Below are positions 1-8,305 of a stretch of DNA of 64,000 nt, piece by piece. Below the pieces are notes generated by a model. That model was given only the letters and a program-made list of their open reading frames with translations. It made no database searches and was not told where the DNA came from. The stretch spans positions 124,001 through 188,000 of the forward strand of contig JAUIEJ010000007.1 in the NCBI GenBank assembly GCA_030428885.1. Reading direction: 5' to 3'. Source of the stretch: Gemmatimonadota bacterium. Lineage in GTDB: Bacteria; Gemmatimonadota; Gemmatimonadetes; Longimicrobiales; Gaopeijiaceae. Both the position numbers and the translations under genes were made by a program. Every line of letters begins with the position of its first letter. Position 1 is the stretch's first letter.

Positions 1-1
1 C

Positions 2-151
2 AACCTCATCGACGACGGTCTGGTTGGGCAGCAGCTCTTCGCCGGCGAGGCGACCCGCCTCGCCTACGGCACCGACGAGGCCCGGGAAGGCCGCGACGCC
101 TTCGTGGAAAAGCGCGACAAGGACTTCTCGCGCTTCCCCTGGCACTACTGA
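2..151 (+). CDS. menB: 1,4-dihydroxy-2-naphthoyl-CoA synthase (MenB), C-terminal fragment
   Basis: Only the last 49 codons lie in the window; the gene begins to the left. The tail reads through a [13 protein letters not shown] segment and ends [13 protein letters not shown]. This matches the conserved C-terminus of MenB, the crotonase-fold enzyme that cyclises succinylbenzoyl-CoA in menaquinone synthesis. The 'EGRxAFxxKRxPDFSxF' ending separates MenB from most other enoyl-CoA hydratases. It implies menaquinone-based respiration. The assignment rests on this tail alone, so another crotonase remains possible but less likely. Confidence 0.85.
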   Translation, partial: NLIDDGLVGQQLFAGEATRLAYGTDEAREGRDAFVEKRDKDFSRFPWHY

Positions 152-192
152 GGGGTCGCTACTCGGGCCCGAGTACGTGGCGGATCGGCACC

Positions 193-613
193 GTCCAGGA
201 GTCCCAGATACCGCTGGGCCGTCGTGGGAGGGAGCCCCACGTCGCGGGCGATCTCGGCCTGGTTGACGACCTGGCCGATCCGCAGCGCCGAGGCCCGGAC
301 GAGGCGCTGGAACGCCACGAGGTCGTCGATGGCCGTCGAACCATGCCGCCCGATCACCGGCGGTCCGTAGCCCCGTGGCGGGCTCGGGATACCCACCGAC
401 CCGGGCGTGGTCCTCCCAGCACCAACCGGACTCCAGAAAGGACCCCGCGAGGTGTTCGGGCCAGTGGACCGGATCAGCGTCGACCAGCACGTCCCAGGCC
501 CCCGCGCGGCCGCGACCGAGGGTCTCGGCCACCGTCATGGGATACAGCGTCAGGTAGACGGCCCGGCCGGCCAGACTCTCGGACACCTGGCCCATGAGTT
601 CGAGGTTCGCCGT
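193..613 (-). pseudogene. Remnant of DUF4143-type ATPase (AAA_14 family)
   Basis: On the minus strand, one frame from about 613 to 333 reads ANLELMGQVSESLAGRAVYL and continues past YPMTVAETLGRGRAG to a WFDG motif. This is typical of the region after the ATPase core in DUF4143 proteins. At about 331-336 the frame changes and resumes as AIDDLVAFQRLVRASALRIG, then NQAEIARDVGLP, ending YLGLLD at about 193. The residues normally present between WFDG and AIDDL (the YLERDL-like stretch) are missing, so this is a small internal deletion with a frameshift. The N-terminal P-loop half is absent, with an in-frame TGA just upstream at 614-616, and the C-terminal domain is cut off. The family is often found in accessory regions. 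This is a decayed fragment and cannot encode a working protein. Confidence 0.75.
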
Positions 614-675
614 TCACCCACGATACGGTGGATCGTAGGGAACACAACCTCGCGATCTCTCAGACAGGGGGCCGT

Positions 676-3288
676 CTACCCTCCGCCCGCCAGGCGGGCG
701 GCCTGCTCCTCCACCGCCTCGACCAGCTCGGGGAGGTCGGCCGCCACGGGGTCCAGCGCCTCCCGGGCCGCCGCGAGGCGGGCCTCGCCTTCGCCGCCGT
801 CGCCGTGATCGATGAAGCACTGGGCCGCCTTGACGAGGGCGTCGATGGTCAGCTCGTTGGAGGGGCCCAGCGCCGCGGCCCGGATGCGGTGCGCCGCATC
901 GAAGTGGGCGGTGGCCTCTTCGTGCCGGCCGAGCCGGTGCAGCCCGGTGCCCAGGTTGTTCTCCGCCACGGCCACGAAGGGGTGGGCGGCGCCCACGGCT
1001 TCCACCAGGCGATCCCGGGCCTCGCGTTTGAGGGGGAGGGCCTCTTCACCCCGGCCCTGGTTGTCCACGACCGCCGCCAGATTGATGAGGCTCATGGCGA
1101 CCTGCCGGCTCCCGTCGCCGTGGAGTTCGCGACTCATGGTCAGGCCCTCCCGGAGCAACTCCTCGCCGGCCTCCAGGTTTCCGCTGCGGATCAGGGTCAG
1201 GCCGAGGTTGTTCAGGGAGGTGGCGATCCGGGGGTGCGGGCTGGGTAGACGGGCGCGGTAGATGTCCAGGGCCTCCCGCTCGGCCGCCGCCCCCTCTTCC
1301 AGGTTCCCGGTCTGGGACAACACGAAGCCCAGACTCCGCAGGCGGGTCGCCACCCGGGGGTGATCGGGCCCGGTCCCCTGCCGTTGCAGCTCGACGGCGC
1401 GGCGCATCGCGGCCTCCGCCTCGTCGCCCCGCCCCTGCCGCAGCAGGGCGTTTCCGAGGTTGGACAGGCGACCGGCCAGGTCGTCGAAGTCGTCGGGCCA
1501 CCACCGCTCGGCGGCGGTGAGGGCGTGCCGATACCGCCGTTCCGCGTCGTCGTAGCGCCCCTGCTCCTGGAGGGCGGTCCCGAGGCCCGCCACCGTGCCC
1601 ACCCAGGCTCGGGGCAGTCGCAGGGAATCGGGCGCGAGGCGCGCGAGGGCGGTCTCGTACAACTCCTCCGCCTCGGCGGGCTCGCCCACGGCCACGAGGA
1701 CGTCGGCGAGGGAAGCCTCGATCTCGGCCCGATCGGGCGCGGGCACGTCGGGGGCAGCCTCGGCCACCTCCAGCGCCTCGTCAAGCAGATCGCGGGCCTC
1801 GTCGAGCCGCCCCAGGGAATTCTGGGCCCTCCCCAGGACACCGAGCAGGCGCGCCCGCATGGCGGGGCGGTCGGCCAGTTCCGTGCGCACCTTGGAGGCA
1901 CCCTCGTCCAGGAAGTCCCGAATCCGGAGGGTATCGCGGCGCTCCGGCCCTACGGCCATGGGATCGGGCGAGGCGAAGAGCTCCTCCACGAACCCCGAGA
2001 CCTCGGTGGCGACATCTCGCTCGAGGGCGATGGCCCGTGCCTGCTCCCGGCTCGTGGCCGCCGAGTTCAAGGCCACCACCGTGAGGGCCACGAGCGAGGC
2101 CGCCACCAGCCCGGCGGCCACGACCCCGCTCCGGTGTCGACGCACGTAGCGCCCGACGACGTACGACATCGTGTCGGGGCGGGCCGCCACGGGGCGATCG
2201 TCGAGGTAGCGCCGGAGATCGTCGGCCAGCTCCGCGGCGGAGGCATACCGGCGCTCCGGTTCCTTCCGGAGCGCCTTCATCACGATGGCATCGAGGTCGC
2301 CCCGCAGGAGCCGGGCGGGCACGGGAGCGGTGTCCGATGCGACCTCGCTGGGCGCCGCCGGCGAGTCCTCCAGGACCGCCCGGGTCACCTCGTGAGGCAG
2401 CCCGGGCCCGAAGGGTCGCCGGCCGGTCAGGAGTCCGTAGAGCAGCACGCCGAGTCCGTAGACATCGGTGGCCGTGGTGATGGTCTCCCGCTTGAACTGC
2501 TCCGGGGCGGCGTAGTCCGGCGTGAGGACCAGGAGGTCCTGTGTGGCGTCGCCCACGGCCTCGGGATCGAGGATCTTGGCGATCCCGAAGTCCAGGAGCC
2601 GCACCTCGCCCTCGCCCGTCACCAGGACGTTCGTCGGCTTGAGGTCCCGATGGACGACCAGGTTGGCGTGGGCGTAGCGCACGGCCTCGCAGACGTCCAG
2701 GAAGAGGGTCAGACGCTCCCGGAGTCCCAGGGCATGTTCGTCGACGTAGTCGGTGATGGTCGCGCCGTCCACGAACTGCATGACGAGGTAGGGCTGCCCC
2801 CCCTCCGTGAGCCCTCCGTCCAAAAGCGTGGCCACGTTGGGGTGCTGGAGACGGGCCAGGATCTGGCGCTCCGTACGGAGGCGCCGAATGAGCTCGCCCG
2901 GGCTCCGTCCCGGTCGAATGAGCTTGATGGCCACCCGCTGCTCGTACTGATCGTCGGCGCGGTGGGCCCGGTACACGTCGCCCATGCCCCCGCGGCCGAT
3001 GAGTTCGTCGACGGCGTACGCCCCGATCCGGGTCCCCTCGTCGAGGGTGCCCAGCGGCCGATCCGGGTTTCCGAAGGTGCCGCTCCCCGAGGCCTGGTCC
3101 TCCTCGTGGCGCCGCAGCATGAGCCACTTCCCCCCCGAGTCCTCCGCCTCGAGCATGGCCTCCACCTCGGCCCGGAGCCGCTCGTCGCCCCCGCAGGCGT
3201 CGTCCAGCACGGCCGGCCGTTCCTCCAACGGCGCGTCGAGCGCCCGCAGGAAGATCTCTTCGATGGTCTGCCAGCGGTCCTGGGCCAC
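676..3288 (-). CDS. Transmembrane Ser/Thr protein kinase with C-terminal TPR repeats
   Basis: An 870-residue Hanks-type kinase that phosphorylates Ser/Thr on target proteins. A GTG start at 3288 is chosen because GGGGAGG lies just upstream; an upstream extension to 3354 has no such site. The glycine loop is GRGGMGDVYRA (about 98-108), followed by ATP-anchoring Lys122 (VAIKL), the catalytic loop HRDLKPTN (Asp215), DFG at 233-235, and the activation segment ending APEQF. A single hydrophobic helix (VVAAGLVAASLVALTVVA) follows the kinase domain. The remaining ~430 residues are Ala/Leu-rich helical pairs typical of TPR_12 repeats, probably periplasmic and used for protein or ligand binding. The domain order kinase-TM-TPR is common in Gemmatimonadota and Acidobacteriota. 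All catalytic residues are present. It follows an IPT lipoprotein gene on the same strand. Confidence 0.93.
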   Translation of the reverse strand: MAQDRWQTIEEIFLRALDAPLEERPAVLDDACGGDERLRAEVEAMLEAEDSGGKWLMLRRHEEDQASGSGTFGNPDRPLGTLDEGTRIGAYAVDELIGRGGMGDVYRAHRADDQYEQRVAIKLIRPGRSPGELIRRLRTERQILARLQHPNVATLLDGGLTEGGQPYLVMQFVDGATITDYVDEHALGLRERLTLFLDVCEAVRYAHANLVVHRDLKPTNVLVTGEGEVRLLDFGIAKILDPEAVGDATQDLLVLTPDYAAPEQFKRETITTATDVYGLGVLLYGLLTGRRPFGPGLPHEVTRAVLEDSPAAPSEVASDTAPVPARLLRGDLDAIVMKALRKEPERRYASAAELADDLRRYLDDRPVAARPDTMSYVVGRYVRRHRSGVVAAGLVAASLVALTVVALNSAATSREQARAIALERDVATEVSGFVEELFASPDPMAVGPERRDTLRIRDFLDEGASKVRTELADRPAMRARLLGVLGRAQNSLGRLDEARDLLDEALEVAEAAPDVPAPDRAEIEASLADVLVAVGEPAEAEELYETALARLAPDSLRLPRAWVGTVAGLGTALQEQGRYDDAERRYRHALTAAERWWPDDFDDLAGRLSNLGNALLRQGRGDEAEAAMRRAVELQRQGTGPDHPRVATRLRSLGFVLSQTGNLEEGAAAEREALDIYRARLPSPHPRIATSLNNLGLTLIRSGNLEAGEELLREGLTMSRELHGDGSRQVAMSLINLAAVVDNQGRGEEALPLKREARDRLVEAVGAAHPFVAVAENNLGTGLHRLGRHEEATAHFDAAHRIRAAALGPSNELTIDALVKAAQCFIDHGDGGEGEARLAAAREALDPVAADLPELVEAVEEQAARLAGGG

Positions 3289-3366
3289 GCGCCCTCCCCG
3301 GGTGGTCGGTGGTCGTGCAGCGTCACGATTCGCCCGCGAGACCCCGTGCGGCAAGGGGAGCGTCCG

Positions 3367-3386
3367 CCCCCCTCACCCCACGAAGG
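3367..3386 (-). repeat. 20-bp sequence identical to the 3' end of the DUF1854 gene (copy 1)
   Basis: Six C residues followed by TCACCCCACGAAGG. The same 20 bases occur at 7473-7492 and 8590-8609, where they form the last codons, stop codon and downstream G-tract (minus-strand view) of the DUF1854 copies. Here they sit 6 bp beyond the stop of the IPT lipoprotein gene and encode nothing obvious. The low-GC block 3387-7472 therefore lies between two same-orientation copies. Part of the match is a C-run, so chance is not excluded. Confidence 0.6.
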
Positions 3387-3392
3387 AGGGGA

Positions 3393-3917
3393 TCAGTTCG
3401 GCGAGGCGGGCAGATCCAGCGTCCAGCGGTCGGAACCCCACGAGGTGATCAGGCGGTCGCGCATCGACAGCAGGTATCCGCCGGGCTCGACACGCTCACG
3501 GTGGCTGACCACCGAGACCAAATCGCTCGCGGGGATCGTCGCGGTCAGCCGCGAGGGGGCGACGAAGCTGGTGGGGCGCGAACCGCCGTTCCACGACACG
3601 GATGACTGCTCCACGAACCCCGACCCGGTGACCGTGAGGGTGGTCGCCGCGCTCTCGGCCTCCGCGGCGGTGGGCGAGATCGACCCGAGCACCGGCGCGG
3701 GATTGTCCGCAGTGCCGGTCCCCGACTCCGATCCGCAGCCCGCCGCGCTCAGGGTGACCGCGACGACGAGCGTTGCCCGGGGCCACGAGTGTCGAGCGCC
3801 ATCGCGCGGGGCGGAGACCCTTCGGCGAGAGACGGCGGCGCGGCGCAGGCGAAGGGGTGGTGGGACCGGTCTGGGACATGGTTCGGCAACTCCGTGTGTG
3901 CAAGAACTTACCTGCAC
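3393..3917 (-). CDS. IPT/TIG-domain lipoprotein
   Basis: Up to 174 residues. A hydrophobic segment ATLVVAVTLSAAGC ends in a lipobox-like Cys, followed by one Ig-like IPT/TIG domain: PVLGSISPTAAEAESAATTL, then VTGSGFVEQSSVSWNG, then LTATIPASDL. Such domains are extracellular adhesion or spacer modules. The start is uncertain: the first available codon in frame (GTG at 3917) leaves about 50 residues before the hydrophobic segment, and no better start with a ribosome site is visible. The gene lies 104 bp upstream of the kinase on the same strand and diverges from the propeller gene at 4047. The function beyond surface exposure is unknown. Confidence 0.65.
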   Translation of the reverse strand: MQVSSCTHGVAEPCPRPVPPPLRLRRAAVSRRRVSAPRDGARHSWPRATLVVAVTLSAAGCGSESGTGTADNPAPVLGSISPTAAEAESAATTLTVTGSGFVEQSSVSWNGGSRPTSFVAPSRLTATIPASDLVSVVSHRERVEPGGYLLSMRDRLITSWGSDRWTLDLPASPN

Positions 3918-3972
3918 ACGCGCCGACCCGGATGAGGGGGATCATCGTGCTCGCGGAATGCGAGACCGCTGC

Positions 3973-4001
3973 TTGACGAACTAGTCGCATTGATTCTAGA
4001 C
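3973..4001 (+). promoter_or_regulatory. Candidate sigma-70 type promoter for the propeller gene
   Basis: TTGACG at 3973-3978 and a CTAGAC/TCTAGA-like hexamer near 3995-4001, separated by 16-17 bp. A start of transcription near 4007 would give a leader of about 40 nt before the GTG start at 4047. The -35 match is good and the -10 match is modest. Confidence 0.4.
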
Positions 4002-4046
4002 TGCCTTATCAGCCCCCCCGGCATGATCCCATGCAAGGGGGGGTTT

Positions 4047-5240
4047 GTGCGTTTCATCGTTGCGCCATCAAGGTGTCTTCCGTTCGACCCCGAGTGCCAG
4101 GGTTGCGCGCTCGCTTCGAGGATCTGGCGGGAGCGCCTCCTCAGCTACGTTCTGTGTATCCTCGCCGCGCTTCTCGCTCGGCCAGCGCAGGGTCAGGTAG
4201 ACGAAACGCTGCTCACGGCCTGTATCTCGGACTCAATCGTTGTCCGTCTAGCGTCGGTTCTCGAGGATGGGCCTCAGGGCCTAATCGGAGGCGGCATTGG
4301 TCCGATAGCCAGAACACCGGACGGGGGCCTCCTGGTGCGGTTCTTCGACGGGCCGCCGCTCGTTCGCCGCTTCGGCCCGAGCGGAAACTATTTGGGGGAC
4401 ATAGGGGCAGAGGGTGAGGGCCCGGGTGAGTACATGCGGCCAGCTGCGATCGTTGTCGATGCACCGAGAGGGGAGGTCCTCGTCTCTGACTCGAGGCAGG
4501 GCCGTCTGATCACGTTCGGGCTTGATGGGTCGTTCAAAGGGCAGGTGCTCCTACCGGTTCAACCGTTTGTCCGGGGACTCTGGAGGGTTGGGGCCGATCA
4601 GTACCTCCTGAATGCCGGCGCCGGGTCAGCCGATTGGGTCGGCCGTAATCTCTTCTTGATGCGCCAGGCAGAGGTCGAAGCGACCTACGACACGTCCCAC
4701 GGCCCCTTCCGGCGCGATTGGGCCCATGCAGGCCAACGACGGATCGCCGTACTGAAGGCGCAAGATGGAGTGGTCGACTTCGTCTCCGCGCATCTGCGGG
4801 AGTTCCGGATTGACCGCTTCACAGGGAGCGACGTGCCAACCCAGAGTCTTCGAATGGACCTCTCCTGGTTTGAACCTTGGACGCGATACGGGCTCCCGGA
4901 CCCGGACTGGGTCCCGCCACCGTATGTCGCAGACGTGCATCGACTTAGCGATGAGGCGGTGATCGTCGTGACCAATCGACCGAGAGAGAGCTGGCGTGAT
5001 GGAGTTGAATACTCTGAGGATGGCTCCAAGCGGATCGTCGATGGGTCAAAGACATATGAGGGGATCATTCATCTTGTCGACCTTGAACGGCAGTGCGTGC
5101 GCGCGGAGGGGCGTGTGCCGCTTGAGATAGATGCAGCGCTTGAGGACGGCACGCTGGCGGGGCTCCGCCTCGACGCAGTGGGTCGACCTTCCATCGAGTT
5201 CTGGGCAATTGACGTCTACCCAATCGGAGAAGACCCATGA
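4047..5240 (+). CDS. Secreted six-bladed beta-propeller protein
   Basis: A protein of about 397 residues. The GTG start at 4047 is preferred because a purine-rich AAGGGGGGG lies immediately upstream and a candidate promoter lies at 3973; ATG 4023 is an alternative. A membrane-export segment (LLSYVLCILAALLARPAQGQ) precedes the mature protein. The signature GDIGAEGEGPGEYMRPAAI is the GxGPGE motif seen in many six-bladed propellers of this phylum, with NHL-like blades such as GEVLVSDSRQGRLITFGLDG. Substrate and partner are unknown; propellers generally bind ligands or proteins. It overlaps the next gene by ATGA, so the two are probably translationally coupled. Third-position GC is visibly lower than in flanking genes, suggesting transfer. 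Confidence 0.75.
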   Translation: MRFIVAPSRCLPFDPECQGCALASRIWRERLLSYVLCILAALLARPAQGQVDETLLTACISDSIVVRLASVLEDGPQGLIGGGIGPIARTPDGGLLVRFFDGPPLVRRFGPSGNYLGDIGAEGEGPGEYMRPAAIVVDAPRGEVLVSDSRQGRLITFGLDGSFKGQVLLPVQPFVRGLWRVGADQYLLNAGAGSADWVGRNLFLMRQAEVEATYDTSHGPFRRDWAHAGQRRIAVLKAQDGVVDFVSAHLREFRIDRFTGSDVPTQSLRMDLSWFEPWTRYGLPDPDWVPPPYVADVHRLSDEAVIVVTNRPRESWRDGVEYSEDGSKRIVDGSKTYEGIIHLVDLERQCVRAEGRVPLEIDAALEDGTLAGLRLDAVGRPSIEFWAIDVYPIGEDP

Positions 5241-5725
5241 AACTCCACGTTTCAGCGGTATTGGCGGGAATCCTTTCACTCGCGGCCGTCGGTGCAACCA
5301 CGATGCCCGACGCGAGCTTGAGCTTCAGGGTGTTCGGCTGTCAGACATGCGACGATGACTGTGGCTTTGGTGAGCACGAAGCCGACGCGGACCTCCAAGG
5401 CGACTGGTCGACCAGCGTGGCCTCCCACGGATCGGGCAGTCACGGGTGCGACCCCGGTTCGTGCAGCGACTACCATCAAACGGGCTGCCAGATGGGTGCG
5501 ATGGTCAGACTCGGCTGGACCGGTCTGGACCGCGTTGCGGTCTCAGAGATCACGGATGCCGTTGAGGCTGCGACGAGCGAGGAACTGCCCGACGTTCTTC
5601 GCATGTACCGAGATGCCCTGATCTTCAACGAGGAACGGCACTCTCTCCAGGTGCTTGGCTGTTCTGGCGAACTGGTGGCGAATCTCCCGTTGTCGGATGT
5701 TGACGTCGTCGCCCTAAGCGAGTGA
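5237..5725 (+). CDS. Small secreted Cys/His-rich protein
   Basis: 162 residues with a clean signal peptide (MKLHVSAVLAGILSLAAVGA). The mature part begins with a CQTCDDDC cluster, then a His/Gly-rich stretch and CDPGSCSDYHQTGC. The CxxC arrangement and repeated Cys/His pairs suggest disulfides or a bound metal. The CS-x2-H-x-C element recurs in the protein at 22164-22667 (GACSNAHSIC), so the two may belong to one family. No known domain is recognised. Its start overlaps the propeller stop (ATGA) and it is followed 54 bp later by a TPR gene, giving a three-gene unit. Confidence 0.7.
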   Translation: MKLHVSAVLAGILSLAAVGATTMPDASLSFRVFGCQTCDDDCGFGEHEADADLQGDWSTSVASHGSGSHGCDPGSCSDYHQTGCQMGAMVRLGWTGLDRVAVSEITDAVEAATSEELPDVLRMYRDALIFNEERHSLQVLGCSGELVANLPLSDVDVVALSE

Positions 5726-5779
5726 CCATGGGGTCAGTGGGGACCCCTCTCCCCGCCGGCCTCAACTCTCGGACAAGAT

Positions 5780-7375
5780 ATGCTCGCGCTCGTCACGGCT
5801 GTCACGCTCCAAACGTTATCCGGGGTGCCCTCAAGGGATGTCTCCACGACGTTGGCAGCGTACTATCAGTCGCGTTCATCGAGTCCCTCGTCCTTGCGGC
5901 GCTGCGATGCGGACGCCGGAGATTTGTGCTTCGGGGGGGACCACGATCGACAACGGTGTCGGGACGCAGGTTCCTGTCCAACCGAACGAGAATCCAGTCG
6001 ATTCGTCGAGAGACTAACCGAGTTGGCTACCGCGTCTGAGGCACCTGGCGCCGCCCTGAGCCATGCGGTGTACGCTCTCTCGAAGTTCGGGCAGCCCACC
6101 CGGGCGCTGGAGTTGCTTAGCGGTTGCTCTGATCGGTTCCCTTGCAGCCTACTGAGAGGGCTCGTACTCGCGCGAGCGGGGGCCTCCGACCAAGCAGAAG
6201 AAGCGTTCCTGGACGGACTAGCTGCGAGTCCCGATTCGGTGAGGGCGAGACTTGAGGACATCGGGGCCCTACTGGGCGACTCGGACATCGCCGAGTACTC
6301 CAGTCTAAGCGGTGGTAAGCGCTTGGCCTTCCAGGATCGATTCTGGTGGTTGGCCGACCCTCTACATTCGCTGCCCGGAAATGACCGGTGGGTAGCTCAT
6401 GTGGCCCGCCGTCTCGAGCTCGGACTGCACGCGCAGATTATTCAAGCAGTGGGTTCCACGCATCCCGCGGGCCATGAGTTGTCCGTGATTCGTCGAGGGT
6501 TCGAAGATTCGTGGGAACTCCCCGAGGGAGCCCCATTCCGGATGTGGGTCTCTTCCCGGGGCGCGCCAGTTCATGCGATCCCGGAAAGCCGGGTCAATGC
6601 TCCGTTGACCGCAGTTCGATACTCCCTCTTGGCTAGTTCGAACGATGAGGCGTTCTCCCCGCCCTATTCGCCGATCGAGGATCTCGCCCATCAAGTTGGG
6701 CGCTTTCGCGACTCGGCCGGTCAACAGATCGCCGTCGCCACCGATGGTTCGGAGGCCGCTGGGGTCGTACATCTAGTCGTGTCGTCCAAGCCCGGTGCCG
6801 CCGATCTCTCACTCGTTTGGCAGGGCATGGAGGACCGGGCTGTCTTCCGTATCGACCTACCTACCGACACAGTGTTGATGAGTCTCGAGTCTCGCACGGG
6901 GCGCTCGGCCCGGCGGGCCCGTGGGGGTCTCGCGCCGCTCGACGGGTCCGGTTTCGGCCTGTCGGATGTCATCTTCGTTCAACCTGGCCCCGAAGGCGGC
7001 CCCAGCGATCGCGAATCGGCGACAGCGCGCATGCTCGCGGCCCGGTCCGTGCCCGCGGGCGTGAGTCTCGGACTCTACTGGGAGGTGTATGAGGCGGCTG
7101 CTGGCCCGCTGGGATACTCTCTGTCCATCGAGGACGCCAACCAAGGAAGTCGTCCTCTTCAGGCGGCCCTTCGCCTCCTGGGTTTCGGCGGGGAGACGGC
7201 CGGTTCCACCTTGTCGTGGCGCGATGTGTCGACTGGAGACGGAACCCACCCCGTCGGCGTGGAGATCGATCTCGGAATTCTGTCGCCAGGAGCATACTCT
7301 CTGACCCTCGACGTGTCGTCTGGGGAGCAGGTTGCGTCCACTTCGTGGCCGCTCACAATTGCACCGACTCGGTGA
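5780..7375 (+). CDS. Exported TPR-like protein with a WWLADPL-PGNDR motif
   Basis: 531 residues. The short hydrophobic N-terminus (MLALVTAVTLQTLSG) is a weak export signal. Residues ~80-170 look like degenerate TPR helices (ALELLSGCSDRFPCSLLRGL; AEEAFLDGLAASPDS). The sequence DRFWWLADPLHSLPGNDRWV matches a motif I associate with TPR proteins of uncharacterised role in Gemmatimonadota. The C-terminal ~200 residues look beta-rich. It is the last gene of the low-GC block starting at 4047 and is probably cotranscribed. No enzyme motif is seen. It might form an envelope complex with the propeller and the Cys-rich protein, but that is inference from position only. Confidence 0.65.
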   Translation: MLALVTAVTLQTLSGVPSRDVSTTLAAYYQSRSSSPSSLRRCDADAGDLCFGGDHDRQRCRDAGSCPTERESSRFVERLTELATASEAPGAALSHAVYALSKFGQPTRALELLSGCSDRFPCSLLRGLVLARAGASDQAEEAFLDGLAASPDSVRARLEDIGALLGDSDIAEYSSLSGGKRLAFQDRFWWLADPLHSLPGNDRWVAHVARRLELGLHAQIIQAVGSTHPAGHELSVIRRGFEDSWELPEGAPFRMWVSSRGAPVHAIPESRVNAPLTAVRYSLLASSNDEAFSPPYSPIEDLAHQVGRFRDSAGQQIAVATDGSEAAGVVHLVVSSKPGAADLSLVWQGMEDRAVFRIDLPTDTVLMSLESRTGRSARRARGGLAPLDGSGFGLSDVIFVQPGPEGGPSDRESATARMLAARSVPAGVSLGLYWEVYEAAAGPLGYSLSIEDANQGSRPLQAALRLLGFGGETAGSTLSWRDVSTGDGTHPVGVEIDLGILSPGAYSLTLDVSSGEQVASTSWPLTIAPTR

Positions 7376-7469
7376 CCTGCGTCAGGGTCGCCTACCTTGA
7401 GGAAACCGCTGGACGGACCCGGTTGGAACCGACGGTGGCTCCCTACGGCGTCGCCGAGCGCCCGGCCCG

Positions 7470-7901
7470 CCCCCCCCCTCACCCCACGAAGGCCCAGAGC
7501 AGCTTCCGGCTCCGGGCGTCCACCGCCTCCGGATCGGGGATCCGGTAGAGGTCACCGGCCACGTCCCGGATCAGGAGCCCGCCGTCGGGCATCTCCCGGG
7601 GCCAGTCGTCCAGCGGCGTCTGGAACACCCGGGGGCCCTGGCGCGTCTCCACGTGCCAGACCCGGATCTCGATCTCCTCGTCGAGGTCCACGACCCGGGT
7701 CACCTCGAGCACGAAGCCGGCCGACGCCACGGCGTCGTCCAGGGCCCGACGCGAGCCCTCGTCGAGCCCGTCTTCGGGCCCCACCAGGGCGAACTCCTCG
7801 TTGGAGGCGTGCCGCAGCGACACGTGGTGATCGTCTTCCGACCAGGGGAACAGGCGGCGCACCGGCGCCGCCCGCTCCTCGCCGTTCCGGATCGTCCACA
7901 A
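7470..7901 (-). repeat. Direct repeat copy A (432 bp) of the DUF1854 gene 3' part
   Basis: 432 bp that align without gaps to 8587-9018 with about 11 mismatches by eye (roughly 97% identity). The unit covers the last ~140 codons of DUF1854, its stop and the downstream C-run. The 685 bp between the copies (7902-8586) carries the MazEF-like pair. The copies lie in the same orientation. Confidence 0.95.
7479..7901 (-). pseudogene. 5'-truncated duplicate of the DUF1854 gene
   Basis: Encodes WTIRNGEERAAPVRRLFPWS through to KLLWAFVG and is nearly identical to the intact gene at 8596-9054, but the first ~13 codons are replaced by unrelated sequence. An open frame continues upstream to 8006, overlapping the toxin stop, but that extension does not resemble a DUF1854 N-terminus and no ribosome site is evident. 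Substitutions relative to the intact copy include H for D in 'SLRHAS' and A for R in 'AAPVRR'. The reading frame is still open, so the duplication may be recent. Expression of a chimeric protein from 8006 cannot be excluded. Confidence 0.8.
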
Positions 7902-7963
7902 AGCTTCGCGGTGCTCCCGAGCATCCTGGCCCGCTGGACAACGGAGTTCCTGCCGGAGCGGAT

Positions 7964-8305
7964 CTAGGCGGGGGCGAGGTCGACCAGCGCTGACAGACTC
8001 CGCCACACCGCCTGCCGGTCGCTCTCGGCCAGGGAACCGGCTCGCCGTAGGATCAGCCGGTTGTCGAGGGTGAAGAGCTTGAGGCGGACGATGCAGGGTC
8101 GAGGCAGACCAGCCGCGTCCAGATCCTCGATGACCACGTCTCCGGGCCAGGGAGCATGCGTCCGGGTGGTGATCATGGCGAAGATCGTGTGCCCGGCTTC
8201 GTTGAAGCTACGTTTGCTCAACGCCAGTGCCGGCCGCCGCTTCACACCGGGCCGCTCGGCGAACGGAAACGGCACGACCGCGACGTCGCCGGCCTCACAG
8301 GTCAT
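7964..8305 (-). CDS. MazF/PemK-type endoribonuclease toxin
   Basis: 113 residues. It starts MTCEAGDVAVVPFPF, the usual GDIxxVxFPF entry of the PemK/MazF barrel, followed by KRRPALALSKRSFN and a central TRTHAPWPGDVVIEDLDAAG. MazF toxins cut mRNA at short sequences. The start at 8305 is preferred over 8377 because it matches the family length and overlaps the antitoxin end by 11 bp, the standard arrangement. The C-terminal helix (SDRQAVWRSLSALVDLAPA) is complete. The gene lies entirely between the two DUF1854 repeat copies. Confidence 0.88.
   Translation of the reverse strand: MTCEAGDVAVVPFPFAERPGVKRRPALALSKRSFNEAGHTIFAMITTRTHAPWPGDVVIEDLDAAGLPRPCIVRLKLFTLDNRLILRRAGSLAESDRQAVWRSLSALVDLAPA

Noticed and set aside
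1360-3984. Very long open frame on the plus strand opposite the kinase gene
   Set aside because: It is the antisense shadow of a GC-rich gene; its translation is low-complexity with no domain, while the minus strand encodes a complete kinase.
5729-5747. Short GGGGTC/GACCCC hairpin after the Cys/His protein gene
   Set aside because: Stem of six with no U-tract inside a likely operon; not strong enough to call a terminator.
7653-7967. Plus-strand frame ending SFAVLPSILARWTTEFLPERI, possible gene remnant beside the toxin
   Set aside because: Only the last ~20 residues lie outside the repeat; too short to assign, and the rest is antisense to DUF1854.
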